A stretch of DNA of 64,000 bases from Dehalococcoidia bacterium (lineage in GTDB: Bacteria > Chloroflexota > Dehalococcoidia > Tepidiformales > Tepidiformaceae). Positions within the stretch are counted from its first letter, which is position 1; the number at the start of each line of letters is the position of its first letter. The translations under genes and the position numbers were made by a program. Below are positions 9,478 to 19,031 of the stretch, piece by piece. The notes below the pieces were generated by a model. That model had not been told where the DNA came from, made no database searches, and worked only from the letters and a program-made list of their open reading frames with translations. The stretch is taken from positions 35,891 through 99,890 of the forward strand of contig JAJDUR010000088.1 of assembly GCA_022826585.1 (NCBI GenBank). The letters run 5' to 3'.

Positions 9478-10398
9478 TCAGCCCGATCGCGCCGGCCCCA
9501 GCAGGGCGGCCGAGCCCCAGAGGCGGGCGATCGCCGACGCCTTCTCGCGGCCGCTCAGGCGTACCCGCTCCGAGAGCACGTCGTAGTTCCGCGCCTCGAT
9601 CCGCTGGAGCAGCTCGAAATACACCCCCTGCAGCACGTTCACGCACATGCGCGAGCGCACGTCGAGCAGGGGCAGCAGGTGGCGTCCGCGGCGGAAGTAG
9701 CGGTGCGCCCGCTCGCCCTGGTCCGCCATCATCGAGCGGAAGCGCTCGTCGTAGGTGCAGGAGAGGATGTCCTCGGGCGTCAGGCCGTGCGCGTTCAACT
9801 CCTCGCTCGGGAAGTACACCCGCCCTCGCTCCGCGTCCTCCTTCACGTCCCGCATGATGTTCACGATCTGCAGGCCGATGCCCATGCTCGTCGCGAACTC
9901 CTCGGAGCGCGGGTGCGGTTTCGCCCCGAAGATCGACACGCAGATGTGCCCCACCATCGAGGCCACGCGATAGCAGTACTGCCGGAGGTCCTCCCACGTC
10001 TCGTAGCGGTTGATGGTGAAGTCCATCTCCACCCCGTTCACCAGCTCCTCGAAGTGCTGCTGCGGCATCGAGAAACGGTCCACCGCGTCCCCCAGGGCGA
10101 TGAACAGCGGCCCGTTGCGCGAGCCTCCGTAGCACGCCTCCAGCCGCTCCCGCGCGAGCGCGATCTCGTCCTCCTGCCGCGACCGATCGGTCAGCTCGTC
10201 GGCGATGTCGTCCACGTACCCGCTGAAGGCGTAGGCCGCGTAGATGGCGTTCCGCTTCTCCGCCGGCAGGATCGTGAAGGCGTAGTAGAAGTTGGAGGCC
10301 CGATCCTTCGTGTAGGCCTTGCACCAGGCGTACGCCTCCTCCGGTGTGAAACGCTCATCGGCGTGAGCATCCAGCTCCGCCAGCACATCAAACGCCAT
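9478..10398 (-). CDS. hpnD: Presqualene diphosphate synthase HpnD
   Basis: Squalene/phytoene synthase family: AYAFSGYVDDIADELTD, GIGLQIVNIMRDVKEDAERGRVYFP; adjacent to hpnC/hpnE. Confidence 0.87.
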   Translation of the reverse strand: MAFDVLAELDAHADERFTPEEAYAWCKAYTKDRASNFYYAFTILPAEKRNAIYAAYAFSGYVDDIADELTDRSRQEDEIALARERLEACYGGSRNGPLFIALGDAVDRFSMPQQHFEELVNGVEMDFTINRYETWEDLRQYCYRVASMVGHICVSIFGAKPHPRSEEFATSMGIGLQIVNIMRDVKEDAERGRVYFPSEELNAHGLTPEDILSCTYDERFRSMMADQGERAHRYFRRGRHLLPLLDVRSRMCVNVLQGVYFELLQRIEARNYDVLSERVRLSGREKASAIARLWGSAALLGPARSG

Positions 10399-10419
10399 GC
10401 TGTACCCCTCCCCTGCTCT

Positions 10420-11319
10420 CTAGATTCCCATCGCGATGCGAGCGCCGTTCACGAGCGCCAGCCGCGCTTTCACGGCCTTGGTCACCCGTGGACGCGCGCT
10501 CAGCGTGTCGTACCCGGCCGCCTCGATCGCGTCCAGGATGGCCTCCCCGCCCAGGCGGTAGAGGCGGATGTCCGTCCGCACCGATCGCGAGACGCGCGCC
10601 TCGAGCTTCTTCCCTTCGGCGAAGCAGGCCCGCGCCCGCGCCACCTCGAACTTCATCAGCTCGCGGTACCGCTCGTCGAAGCGCCCCTCGATGATCTGCT
10701 CCTCGTCCACGCCGAACCGCCCCAGGTCCTCGAGGGGCAGGTAGATGCGCCCCTTCTTGATGTCCACCGAGACGTCCTGCCAGAAGTTCGCAAGCTGGAG
10801 GCCGATGCACGTCTGGTCGGAAAGCGCGATGCGTTCCGCATCGCGGTAGCCCAGCACCGCCAGCACCATCTGGCCGACCGGCGTGGCCGAGTAGCTGCAG
10901 TAGGTGAGCACGTCCTCGTAGGTCGCGAACCGGGAGACCCGCTGGTCCATCCGGTTCGCCTCGATCAGGCGCAGGAACGGGTCCAGTGGGATCTCGCAGC
11001 GCTCGATCGTGCGCGCCAGGGCGATCAGCAGCGGGCGCCGCGGGTCCCCCGCGACGGCGTCGTGCAGGTCCTGCTCCCACGAGTCCAGGAGCGCCAGGCG
11101 GTCGCCCTCGGCCTCGTCCCCGAGGTCGTCGGTGTAGCGGCAGAAGGCGTACACCGCGAAAAAGTGCCGCCGCAGCTTCTTCGGCAGCAGGAACGAGACG
11201 ACCGTGAAGTTCTCGTCGTGCTGGCGGGCGTAGCGCTCGCACCAGCGGTAGGCCTCTCGCGTGGTCGTGGGACGCTCGATCGGCCACCGCCGCAGGCCGT
11301 CGCCGGTCTGGGCCGTCAT
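10420..11319 (-). CDS. hpnC: Squalene synthase HpnC
   Basis: FFAVYAFCRYTDDLGDEAEGDR, GLQLANFWQDVSVDIKKGRIYLP; second squalene synthase-family gene in operon. Confidence 0.87.
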   Translation of the reverse strand: MTAQTGDGLRRWPIERPTTTREAYRWCERYARQHDENFTVVSFLLPKKLRRHFFAVYAFCRYTDDLGDEAEGDRLALLDSWEQDLHDAVAGDPRRPLLIALARTIERCEIPLDPFLRLIEANRMDQRVSRFATYEDVLTYCSYSATPVGQMVLAVLGYRDAERIALSDQTCIGLQLANFWQDVSVDIKKGRIYLPLEDLGRFGVDEEQIIEGRFDERYRELMKFEVARARACFAEGKKLEARVSRSVRTDIRLYRLGGEAILDAIEAAGYDTLSARPRVTKAVKARLALVNGARIAMGI

Positions 11320-13289
11320 CCCAGCGGGTCCGTCTCGGGCAGGTGGATCGGGTTGCCGTCGCGCAGCCGCCGGTAACGGCCGAGCGCCCACAGCGGCCAG
11401 TAGTTGCAGTAGAGGTGGTACTTCAGCATGAAGTCCCGCGGGAACCCCGTCCCCGTGAAATGTGGCTCGATCCACTCGCCCTCGTCTGTCTGCGTGCGTA
11501 CCAGGTAGTCGATGCCCCGCACGATCGCGGGGTGGTCCGGCGGCTCCAGCGCCAGCAGCGCCAGCAGCGCCCACGCCGTCTGCGAGGCCGTGCTCGGCCC
11601 CTGCCCGCGCAGGGAGGGATCCTCGTAGGTGGCGCAGCTCTCGCCCCAGCCTCCGTCCGGCTGCTGGTGGTGTTCGAGCCAGCGCACCGCCCGCTGCAGG
11701 CGCGGGTCCGTGGGGTCGACGCCCGCCGCCACCAGCGCCGGGACGGCCGCCCCCAGTCCGTACAGGTAGTTCACCCCCCAGCGTCCCCACCACGACCCGT
11801 CAGGCTCCTGCGTGTCCCAGAGGTAGTCGAGCGCGCGCTGGACCATCTCGTCGCTCGGGGGCGTCCCCTCCAGCGCGAACGCCTCCACGATGTGCGCCGT
11901 CACGTCCTCCGTGGGCGGGTCGAACGTCGCCCCGAAGTCGGCGAAGGGGATGCGCGAGACGAACTCGTCGTCGTTGTCCCGGTCGAACGCCCCCCAGCCG
12001 CCGTTCGTCGACTGCATCGCCCGCAGCCAGCGCTTGGCCCGGTGGAAGGGCCCGTCCTTGCCGCGCACGTCCACCAGGCGCAGGGCGATCAGCACCTCGG
12101 CCGTGTCGTCCGTGTCGGGGTACAGCTCGTTCGAGAACTCGAAGGGGAAGCCGCCCGGCTCGATGCCGGGGACGGTCAGCGCCCAGTCGCCGAGGCTCTG
12201 GACCTCGTGCGCCAGCATCCAGCGCCCCGCCTGCACCAGCGCCTCGTCATCGGCGGGCACGCCCGCCTCGCGCAGCCCGGTGACGGCCAGGGCCGTGTCC
12301 CAGACCGGCGAGAGGCAGGGCTGCACCGAGAAGGTGTTGCCCCGCCGCAGGGCGAAGTCGCCCAGGAAGCCGTTGAGCCCCTTCTGCATCACGGGATGGT
12401 CCATCGAGTAGCCGTGCGCCCTGAGCGCGATGAGCGAGTAGACCGAGGGCGGCTGGATCACCCCCCACGTCCCGTCCGCCTCCTGGTGCTCGATGATCCA
12501 GCGTTCGCACTCCTTCAGGGCGTACTGGCGCAGGGGCTTCCAGGGAAGGCGCTCGTGCGTGTGCAGCACCCGGTCGATGGCGAGGAAGGCGTTCCGCCAC
12601 GTGAACGGCTGCCGGTCCCGCTTCAGCGGGATCGAACGGCGGTCCATGGGGTCGAGGTAGAGCTCGTCGACGTGCGCGTAGTCGGGGATGGGAACCACCG
12701 GCCGGTAGGCCCACACCACCAGGATCGCGACGATCGTGGCCCGCGCCCACGAGGCGAACATGTAGATGTTCAGGGGCGAGGAGACCGGCATCAGGATCGA
12801 CTCCGGCGGCATCGCCGGCAGCGCCGACCACTCGAACTGGCCGAACAGGGACAGCCACAGCTTCGTGAAGATCCGCGTCGCCCCCACGCCGCCCTTGGCG
12901 CGGATGAACTCGCGCGCCCGCTTCATCTCGTCGCGGTCGGGGTCGACCCCGGCGAGCTTCAGGGCGAAGTAGGCCTCCGTGGTGATGCTGACGTCGCCCG
13001 GGCCGCCCCAGTACACCGGCCACGACCCGTCCTCCGTCTGCAGCCCCAGCAGGTAGCGCACGATGCCCTGCTCGCGCTCCTCCTCGGTCGTGCCCAGGAA
13101 CCGCTCCAGCAGCAGGTGCTCCGCCGCCATCGTCGCGTTCGATTCGAGCTCCGCCCACCAGTAGCCGTCCTCCGCCTGCAGCGAGAGCAGGTGCTTGACG
13201 CTGCGGTCGATGCACCCGTCGAGGTCGGTGGCGTCGCCGCCGGAACCGGCCCGCGCCGGGTCCTGCTGGAGGGAGCTCGGGGCTGTCAC
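11316..13289 (-). CDS. shc: Squalene-hopene cyclase
   Basis: QW repeats, DXDD catalytic motif as DTDDTAEVLIAL, GRWGVNYLYG...QPDGGWGESCATYEDP; GTG start overlapping ispH. Confidence 0.93.
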   Translation of the reverse strand: MTAPSSLQQDPARAGSGGDATDLDGCIDRSVKHLLSLQAEDGYWWAELESNATMAAEHLLLERFLGTTEEEREQGIVRYLLGLQTEDGSWPVYWGGPGDVSITTEAYFALKLAGVDPDRDEMKRAREFIRAKGGVGATRIFTKLWLSLFGQFEWSALPAMPPESILMPVSSPLNIYMFASWARATIVAILVVWAYRPVVPIPDYAHVDELYLDPMDRRSIPLKRDRQPFTWRNAFLAIDRVLHTHERLPWKPLRQYALKECERWIIEHQEADGTWGVIQPPSVYSLIALRAHGYSMDHPVMQKGLNGFLGDFALRRGNTFSVQPCLSPVWDTALAVTGLREAGVPADDEALVQAGRWMLAHEVQSLGDWALTVPGIEPGGFPFEFSNELYPDTDDTAEVLIALRLVDVRGKDGPFHRAKRWLRAMQSTNGGWGAFDRDNDDEFVSRIPFADFGATFDPPTEDVTAHIVEAFALEGTPPSDEMVQRALDYLWDTQEPDGSWWGRWGVNYLYGLGAAVPALVAAGVDPTDPRLQRAVRWLEHHQQPDGGWGESCATYEDPSLRGQGPSTASQTAWALLALLALEPPDHPAIVRGIDYLVRTQTDEGEWIEPHFTGTGFPRDFMLKYHLYCNYWPLWALGRYRRLRDGNPIHLPETDPLG

Positions 13290-14218
13290 GCAACCCCCAC
13301 CATCTCGGAGAGCCGCTCCTCCACCTGGTCGATCGAGCTGTCGGGCGTCGATGCGCCGGCCGTGAGCCCGATGCGCTCCGCATCGGCGAACCAGTCCGCC
13401 TCGAGCTCGTGCGCGCTCTCGACGTGGTAGGTCCTCGCGCCCTCCCCCTCGCACACCTGCCGCAGGTGGCGCGTGTTCGCGCTCTTCTTCCCGCCTACCA
13501 CCACCATCACGTCCACCTGGTGCGCGAGCTCCGCCGCCGCCGCCTGCTGCCCCGTCGTGGCGTGGCAGAGCGTGTTCACCACGTGCATCTCGAAGTTCGC
13601 CTCGCGCTGCAGCAGCATCAGGTTCCCCACGAAGTGGGCGAAGTCGTCGATCTTGTGCGTCGTCTGCGCCATCACCCCGATCTTGTTGGGGAATCCGCCG
13701 GGAAAGGTCTCGATCACCTGGCGCAGGTTCTCGATGTCCGCGTGCTCGACGACCGTGACGCCCGAGCGGCCCTGCTCGTCCAGGGCCCAGCCCATGATGC
13801 CCCGCACCTCCTTGTGGCCGGGGTCGCCGAAGATGAGGGCGTGCCAGTTATCGCGCACGAACTTCTGCGCGTAGCGCTGCGCCCTCGTCACCACCGGACA
13901 GGTGGTGTCGATGATGTTCAGACCCGCGTTCTCCAGGTCGTTCAGCACGCGCTCGCCAACGCCGTGGGCGGTAATGGCGATGCGTCCCGTGCCCACCCGC
14001 GCCGCGGTGACGGCGCCGAAGTCGCCCTCGACCTCATCAGGCCCCGGGAGCTGATGCACGCCCGTCGCCTCGAGCTCCTCGACGACATGCGGGTTGTGCA
14101 CAATCTCGCCTGCGCTCGCGATCGGGTGATCGGGCGTGGCCTCGTCTTCCATGATCTGCACGGCGCGCCGAACGCCCATACAGAATCCCATTTCGCTCGC
14201 TCGGATGATCTGGGCCAA
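13286..14218 (-). CDS. ispH: 4-hydroxy-3-methylbut-2-enyl diphosphate reductase
   Basis: GFCMGVRRAVQI, EIVHNPHVVEEL, DTTCPVVTRAQ, VVVGGKKSANTRHLRQVCE; probable TTG start at 14218 preceded by GGGAGGTCAG. Confidence 0.92.
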   Translation of the reverse strand: MAQIIRASEMGFCMGVRRAVQIMEDEATPDHPIASAGEIVHNPHVVEELEATGVHQLPGPDEVEGDFGAVTAARVGTGRIAITAHGVGERVLNDLENAGLNIIDTTCPVVTRAQRYAQKFVRDNWHALIFGDPGHKEVRGIMGWALDEQGRSGVTVVEHADIENLRQVIETFPGGFPNKIGVMAQTTHKIDDFAHFVGNLMLLQREANFEMHVVNTLCHATTGQQAAAAELAHQVDVMVVVGGKKSANTRHLRQVCEGEGARTYHVESAHELEADWFADAERIGLTAGASTPDSSIDQVEERLSEMVGVA

Positions 14219-14236
14219 ACCTGACCTCCCTCGACC

Positions 14237-14277
14237 GGGTTGCGAAAGTAAAGTACCGGTAAAGTATAAGGCAACCC
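14237..14277 (-). promoter_or_regulatory. Candidate operator/promoter upstream of ispH-hopanoid operon
   Basis: GGGTTGC ... GCAACCC inverted arms (14237-14243 / 14271-14277) flanking two 11-nt-spaced GTAAAGTA direct repeats (14248-14255, 14259-14266); unusually AT-rich for the window. Confidence 0.45.
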
Positions 14278-14292
14278 CCCGGCCCGGGGACC

Positions 14293-14601
14293 CTACCGAA
14301 GCTTCACCGCCGTGCCGTACGCCAGTATCTCCGCAGCCCCCTGCATCACCTCGGCTGTCGAGAGCCGCAGCGCCACGATCGCGTCCGCGCCCAGCCCCTC
14401 GGCCTCCGCCTGAAGCTGCGCGAGCGCCTCTTCGCGCGACTCGACCAGGAGTTGCCGGTAGGCCCCGATCTCGCCGCCCGTGATGTTCTTCAGGCTCGCG
14501 AGGATGTCGCGCCCGATGTTCCTTGCCCGCACCGAGTTCGCGGTCACGAGCCCAAGCGTCTGGGCGACCTCGCGTCCCGGTACCGACTCGGATGTCGTCA
14601 T
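14293..14601 (-). CDS. YbjQ/UPF0145-family protein (heavy-metal-binding-domain-like)
   Basis: LGLVTANSVRARNIGRDILASLKNITGGEIGAYRQLLVESREEALAQL...GADAIVALRLST. Confidence 0.85.
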   Translation of the reverse strand: MTTSESVPGREVAQTLGLVTANSVRARNIGRDILASLKNITGGEIGAYRQLLVESREEALAQLQAEAEGLGADAIVALRLSTAEVMQGAAEILAYGTAVKLR

Positions 14602-14679
14602 CAGCATGCGCGCCTCCGGCGGAGTCAGCCCGCCCAATCAAGGATAGCCCGGAACCACCCGCCCCGCGCAACGCCCGGC

Positions 14680-15219
14680 TCAGCCTCTGCCCAGGTTGTC
14701 GCCCTCCCACATCCTGAAGCCCCCGCGGAAGATATCCACCGCTTGCTCGAACTGGTCCGGCAGGAACGAGAGCACGACGGGCGCCCAGTCGAGCAGCCTG
14801 GTCGCGAGGGTCGACTCGTCGATGTGCGTGCGGATGTCGGGCTCGGGGAAGTTCACGAGCGCCACGAGCACCACCTGGCACAGCAGCAGTCCCTGCAGGA
14901 ACCCGAACGCCGCCCCCGCCACGCGGTCCGCCCCCCCGAGGTTGAGCACGTCGACGCTCCTTCGCAGCAGGTAGCCCAGGAGCTGCCCCGCCACGAGCAC
15001 CCCGACCAGGATCGCCAGGAACGAGAGGAGGGCCGCGCCCGTGCTGTTATCGATGATCGGCTCGACCTTCGGGATCATGTCGTCGTAGAACACGCCCGCC
15101 ACGGGAACCGCCAGGATCAGTGCCGCCAACCCCACCAGCTCCCTCAGGAACCCCCGGCGAAACGCCCGCCAGGCAAGCAGCGCCACGACCACGACGATGA
15201 CGACGGAGACCCAGTCCAC
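14680..15219 (-). CDS. CvpA family membrane protein
   Basis: MDWVSVVIVVVVALLAWRAFRRGFLRELVGLAALILAV...FLAILVGVLVAGQLLGYLLRR. Confidence 0.78.
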   Translation of the reverse strand: MDWVSVVIVVVVALLAWRAFRRGFLRELVGLAALILAVPVAGVFYDDMIPKVEPIIDNSTGAALLSFLAILVGVLVAGQLLGYLLRRSVDVLNLGGADRVAGAAFGFLQGLLLCQVVLVALVNFPEPDIRTHIDESTLATRLLDWAPVVLSFLPDQFEQAVDIFRGGFRMWEGDNLGRG

Positions 15220-15302
15220 GCCGGGGATGGTACGGGAGCGCCTGCTAGTGAACGTGCCCGCTTTCCTTCCCCAACAGTCCGTACAAATGGCACAATCGAC
15301 CC

Positions 15303-15488
15303 ATGCGTCCCGACCTGATTGACCTCCTCGCCTGCCCCCTCTGCCAGGCCGATCTCACCCTCACCGTCGTCGATGAGGAAGCGGGCGAGGTGCTGAAGGG
15401 CGCCCTTGCCTGCGCTGCCTGCGGCGAGACCTTCCCCATCGAGAACGGCATCCCCAACCTGCTGCCCCCGGAGCTCCGCGAGGCATGA
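15303..15488 (+). CDS. Trm112-family zinc-ribbon-like protein
   Basis: LIDLLACPLCQADLTLTVVDEEAGEVLKGALACAACGETFPIENGIPNLLP. Confidence 0.85.
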   Translation: MRPDLIDLLACPLCQADLTLTVVDEEAGEVLKGALACAACGETFPIENGIPNLLPPELREA

Positions 15489-15727
15489 ACGCGCCCGAGC
15501 CTCCTCCCTCCGCCCCCGAGCCGCTGCACTGGACGCAGGCCGCCAACGGCGGCGGGCTGCTGGTGCTCGCCGCCCTGTTCGTCGCCGGCGCACGCGCCGT
15601 GCTGAAGGCCAGCTGGCTGTTCGCGCCCGTCGCGCTGGTGCTGCTCGGGCTGGCGGCGCTCGCGGGCTGGGGCGCGGCCGTGCAGTTCTCCGGCGGCGCC
15701 CACATGGACGACCACCCCTGGGTCTGA
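15485..15727 (+). CDS. Small hypothetical membrane protein
   Basis: 80-aa ORF overlapping previous stop by 4 nt; two hydrophobic segments. Confidence 0.55.
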   Translation: MNAPEPPPSAPEPLHWTQAANGGGLLVLAALFVAGARAVLKASWLFAPVALVLLGLAALAGWGAAVQFSGGAHMDDHPWV

Positions 15728-15734
15728 CCCTCGC

Positions 15735-16235
15735 TTAGCGCCAGGCGCCGGCCCGCAGGCCCACGCCCGTGCGCTCGTGCCCGTCCGTGTCCGTCCCCTC
15801 GATCAGCTCGGCGGCGGTGCGTCCCAGCACGGGAAGCGGGTCGTCCGCCACCTCCGCCAGCGGAAGCAGCACGAAGGCGCGCTCTGCGATCCGCGGGTGA
15901 GGCACCGTGAGCGCTTCGCTCGTGACCTCGTGTTCCCCGCAGAAGAGCAGGTCGATGTCGATCGGCCGCGGCCGCCAGCGTCCCGTGGGACGCCGCCCCA
16001 GCAGGTGCTCGACCTCCTTCGCCACGGCCAGCAGGTTCTCGGGCGCCAGGTCCGTCTCCACCGCCCCGACCGCGTTCAGGTAGCGTGGCTGGTCGGCCGG
16101 CACGGGCGGCGTCTCCCACACCGAGGAGACCCGCACCGCCGTCGCCCCCCGCTCGGCGAGCAGGTCCAGCGCCGCCTGCAAGTTCGCCGCGCGATCCCCG
16201 AGGTTCGAGCCGAGCGCCAGGATCGCTTCGCTCAC
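15735..16235 (-). CDS. folK: 2-amino-4-hydroxy-6-hydroxymethyldihydropteridine diphosphokinase
   Basis: SEAILALGSNLGDRAANLQAALDLL...SSVWETPPV...RPIDIDLLF...VPHPRIAERAFVLLPLAEV. Confidence 0.93.
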   Translation of the reverse strand: MSEAILALGSNLGDRAANLQAALDLLAERGATAVRVSSVWETPPVPADQPRYLNAVGAVETDLAPENLLAVAKEVEHLLGRRPTGRWRPRPIDIDLLFCGEHEVTSEALTVPHPRIAERAFVLLPLAEVADDPLPVLGRTAAELIEGTDTDGHERTGVGLRAGAWR

Positions 16236-17005
16236 GGCGCCCGCCACCTTCCCCGGCTGATCGCGTCCGCTACCGCCACCACCTTCCGCATCGCCGCCAC
16301 GTCGTGCACGCGCACGATGTCGACCCCCTTCGCGACGGCGATCGCCACCGCCGCCGCCGTCCCCTCCAGCCGCCCCTCGACGGGCGCGTCCAGCACCAGC
16401 CCGAGCGTCGACTTCCGCGAGGGCCCGAGCAGCAGCGGCAGGCCCGCCCCGGCCAGCTCGTCCAGCCGCCGCACGATCTGGAGGTTCTCCTCCGGGGTCC
16501 AGCCGAAGCCGAAGCCCGGGTCGAGGATGATCCGCTCGCGGGGGATGCCCGCCGCCGCCGCGAGCCGCAGGCTCTCTTCCCAGCCCCCCAGCACGTTCTC
16601 GACCACGTCCCCCTCGGGGCGGCCGCGCTGGTTGTGCATCGCCACGAGCGCCGCCCCCCCGGCCGCCGCCACCGCTGCCATGCGCTCGTCGCCGCGCAAC
16701 CCGTTGATGTCGTTCACCATCTCCGCGCCCGCCTTGATCGCCGCCTCCGCCACCTCCGCGTGCTGCGTGTCGATCGAGACCGGCAGGTCCGTTGCCGCCC
16801 GCACCGCCGCCACCGCCGGGAGCGCCCGCCCCGCCTCCTCCTCGAGGGTGACGGGAACGGCATCGGGCCGCGTCGACTCCGCCCCGACGTCGATGATGTC
16901 CGCCCCCGCCTCCGCGAACTCCCGCGCGAGCGCCGCCGCCGCGCTCGCGTCCGCCCCCACCCCGTCGCCGCTGAAGGAGTCGGGCGTCACGTTCACGATC
17001 GCCAT
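16232..17005 (-). CDS. folP: Dihydropteroate synthase
   Basis: AIVNVTPDSFSGDGVG; GADIIDVGAESTRPDA; DPGFGFG; GPSRKSTLG. Confidence 0.93.
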   Translation of the reverse strand: MAIVNVTPDSFSGDGVGADASAAAALAREFAEAGADIIDVGAESTRPDAVPVTLEEEAGRALPAVAAVRAATDLPVSIDTQHAEVAEAAIKAGAEMVNDINGLRGDERMAAVAAAGGAALVAMHNQRGRPEGDVVENVLGGWEESLRLAAAAGIPRERIILDPGFGFGWTPEENLQIVRRLDELAGAGLPLLLGPSRKSTLGLVLDAPVEGRLEGTAAAVAIAVAKGVDIVRVHDVAAMRKVVAVADAISRGRWRAP

Positions 17006-17111
17006 CAGGTAGGTGCGCGCGCCCCACTCCAGGGTCCGGCCGCGCAGCTCAAGCGCGGGCGACGGGTAGACGCGGGTAGGGGGACGAGAGGAGGTGGGGA
17101 TGGCGGCCCTC

Positions 17112-17531
17112 CTACGGCTCGAGCGTGAACTCCTGCTCCGTCGCCTCCCCGTCCTCGATGTGGAAGACGCGCACGTCGGGCCGCTCGCGGTTCGCGATGC
17201 TGACCACGATGTGCACGTAGGGCGGCCCGAAGAAGGTGCTCATCATGCGGATGTCCGTCGGGCTGGGCCGGGCGGGGCTGCCCGTGTGCGAGTGGTAGAA
17301 CCCGGCCAGCGAGTCCCCCGCCTCGTCCATCGCCTCCTCGATGCGCCGCTGCTCGCGGAAGTCGATGCTGAAACGGTAGGGGCTCGCCTCGGCGTTCACC
17401 GCCCGGTGCAGCGTCGTGACGCTCCCATCGCGCCCCGCGAGCAGGCCGCAGCACTCGTTCGGCGCGTCCTCCAGCGCGTGCGCGATCATCGCGTCGAGGT
17501 GTTCCTGGCGCAGTTTGATCACGGGAGCCAT
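17112..17531 (-). CDS. M67-family JAMM/Mov34 metallopeptidase
   Basis: ECCGLLAGRDG and GFYHSHTGSPARPSPTDI JAMM motif. Confidence 0.85.
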   Translation of the reverse strand: MAPVIKLRQEHLDAMIAHALEDAPNECCGLLAGRDGSVTTLHRAVNAEASPYRFSIDFREQRRIEEAMDEAGDSLAGFYHSHTGSPARPSPTDIRMMSTFFGPPYVHIVVSIANRERPDVRVFHIEDGEATEQEFTLEP

Positions 17532-17549
17532 CGCTTCAGTCTACCGCCG

Positions 17550-18035
17550 CTACTGGCCGTAGCCCTCGGCCCGCAGCCGCCGCCACACTTCCCCGCTGGC
17601 CGAGTACCGCTCCATCAGGTACGGGTAGACCGCCTTCACCCGGAACAGCGTCTCCATGCACTCCTGCGCCAGGTGCCGGTCGACGACCGTGGGGTGGGCG
17701 TCCGGCTCGACCACGTCGATCGCGAGCCCTTCCTCGTATCCCCCCGGCGCCGCAGGCGCCCCTGCCGGCTTCTCCGCGAGGATGCCCGCTTCCGTGAGCG
17801 ACGCGATCGCCTCCCGCAGCCGGTCCCGGAACGCCACGGTCGCGCGCTCGCCGGCGAGATGCCGCTCCCCCTCGCCCTCCAGCAGCCCGAGCACGCGCGC
17901 CGTCACGTAGTCGACCCGGAAGGTGTCGCTTCCCGCCGCGCGCGCCGGGGGAAGCCCCACGCAGAGCACACCCAGCAGGGCGCGCTCGATGTCGGCAAGG
18001 CTCTCCGGCGCGGGGGAGGGGCGGGGCTCCGTCAT
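17550..18035 (-). CDS. Hypothetical protein
   Basis: 161-aa ORF in coding gap between JAMM gene and thrB; candidate -10 TACGAT 8 nt upstream of the start. Confidence 0.55.
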   Translation of the reverse strand: MTEPRPSPAPESLADIERALLGVLCVGLPPARAAGSDTFRVDYVTARVLGLLEGEGERHLAGERATVAFRDRLREAIASLTEAGILAEKPAGAPAAPGGYEEGLAIDVVEPDAHPTVVDRHLAQECMETLFRVKAVYPYLMERYSASGEVWRRLRAEGYGQ

Positions 18036-18116
18036 GCCCTCGGATCGTAGCGTCCGCTCGGGTCGCGCGCTCGGAGGCAGGTGCTACGATCGATCGCTCC
18101 GCGGAGGCGCACGACC

Positions 18117-19022
18117 ATGCAAGGCACAGCCGTCACGGTTCGCGTACCCGCCACGAGCGCCAACATCGGCACGGGCTTCGACTGCCTCGGCCTCGCCCTC
18201 GACCTCTTCGCCTCCATCACCGTCACCTTCAGCGACGCCGAGCAGCCCCCCACGAACGACGTGGGCGAGAAGATGGTCCTCTCCGCCGCCCGCGCCGCCT
18301 ACGAACGCATCGGCCGGCCCAGCCCCTCCGGGCTTTCGGCGCGTTACACCGTCGCCATCCCCCTGGGCCGGGGCCTCGGCGCCAGCGCCGTCGCCCGCGT
18401 CGCCGGCGTCCTCGCCGTCAACGAGCGCGAGGGCCATCCCCTCGAAGAGGACGACTGCCTCGCCCTCGCCGCCGACCTCGAAGGCCATGTCGACAACGCC
18501 TGCCCGGCGCTCTTCGGCGGCGTGCAGGCCTGCGTCGCCACCGACGACGGGTTCGCCCGCGTCGCCTGCCGCTACCCCGGCGACCTCCAGGTCGCGCTCC
18601 TCATTCCCGACCACTCCATGCCCACCCGGGAAGCCCGCCGCCTCCTCCCCGACAGCTACAGCCGCCAGGACGCGATCCACACCAGCAGCCGCCTCGGGCT
18701 CCTCGTCGCGGCCCTCGCCGCCGGCCGCACCGACCTGCTCGACGAGGCCACCCAGGATCGCTTCCACCAGCGCCAGCGCTCCGTCCTCTTCCCGCCCCTC
18801 TACGACGTGTTCGAGTCGGCGAAGGGCGCGGGCGCCCACGCCGCCTGGCTCAGCGGCGCCGGCAGCAGCGTCGCCGCCTTCGCCCCCGAGGGCGTCAGCC
18901 GCGAAGTCGCCGCGGCCATGCTCGGCACGCTTGAGGCCGCGGGCATGTCCGGCCGCACCCTCGTGACGCGCATCGCCGCTAACGGCGCCGAGGTCTCCCG
19001 CGTCGAGGTGGTCGAGGTCTAG
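18117..19022 (+). CDS. thrB: Homoserine kinase
   Basis: VRVPATSANIGTGFDCLGLALDLF; GHP...DNACPALFGG; AWLSGAGSSVAAFAP (GHMP kinase motifs). Confidence 0.9.
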   Translation: MQGTAVTVRVPATSANIGTGFDCLGLALDLFASITVTFSDAEQPPTNDVGEKMVLSAARAAYERIGRPSPSGLSARYTVAIPLGRGLGASAVARVAGVLAVNEREGHPLEEDDCLALAADLEGHVDNACPALFGGVQACVATDDGFARVACRYPGDLQVALLIPDHSMPTREARRLLPDSYSRQDAIHTSSRLGLLVAALAAGRTDLLDEATQDRFHQRQRSVLFPPLYDVFESAKGAGAHAAWLSGAGSSVAAFAPEGVSREVAAAMLGTLEAAGMSGRTLVTRIAANGAEVSRVEVVEV

Positions 19023-19031
19023 CGCCCGGCC

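Noticed and set aside
9448-13430. Long plus-strand ORFs (642 and 695 aa) across hpnD/hpnC/shc
   Set aside because: Arg/Val/His-rich mirror frames; the minus strand carries the real hopanoid genes.
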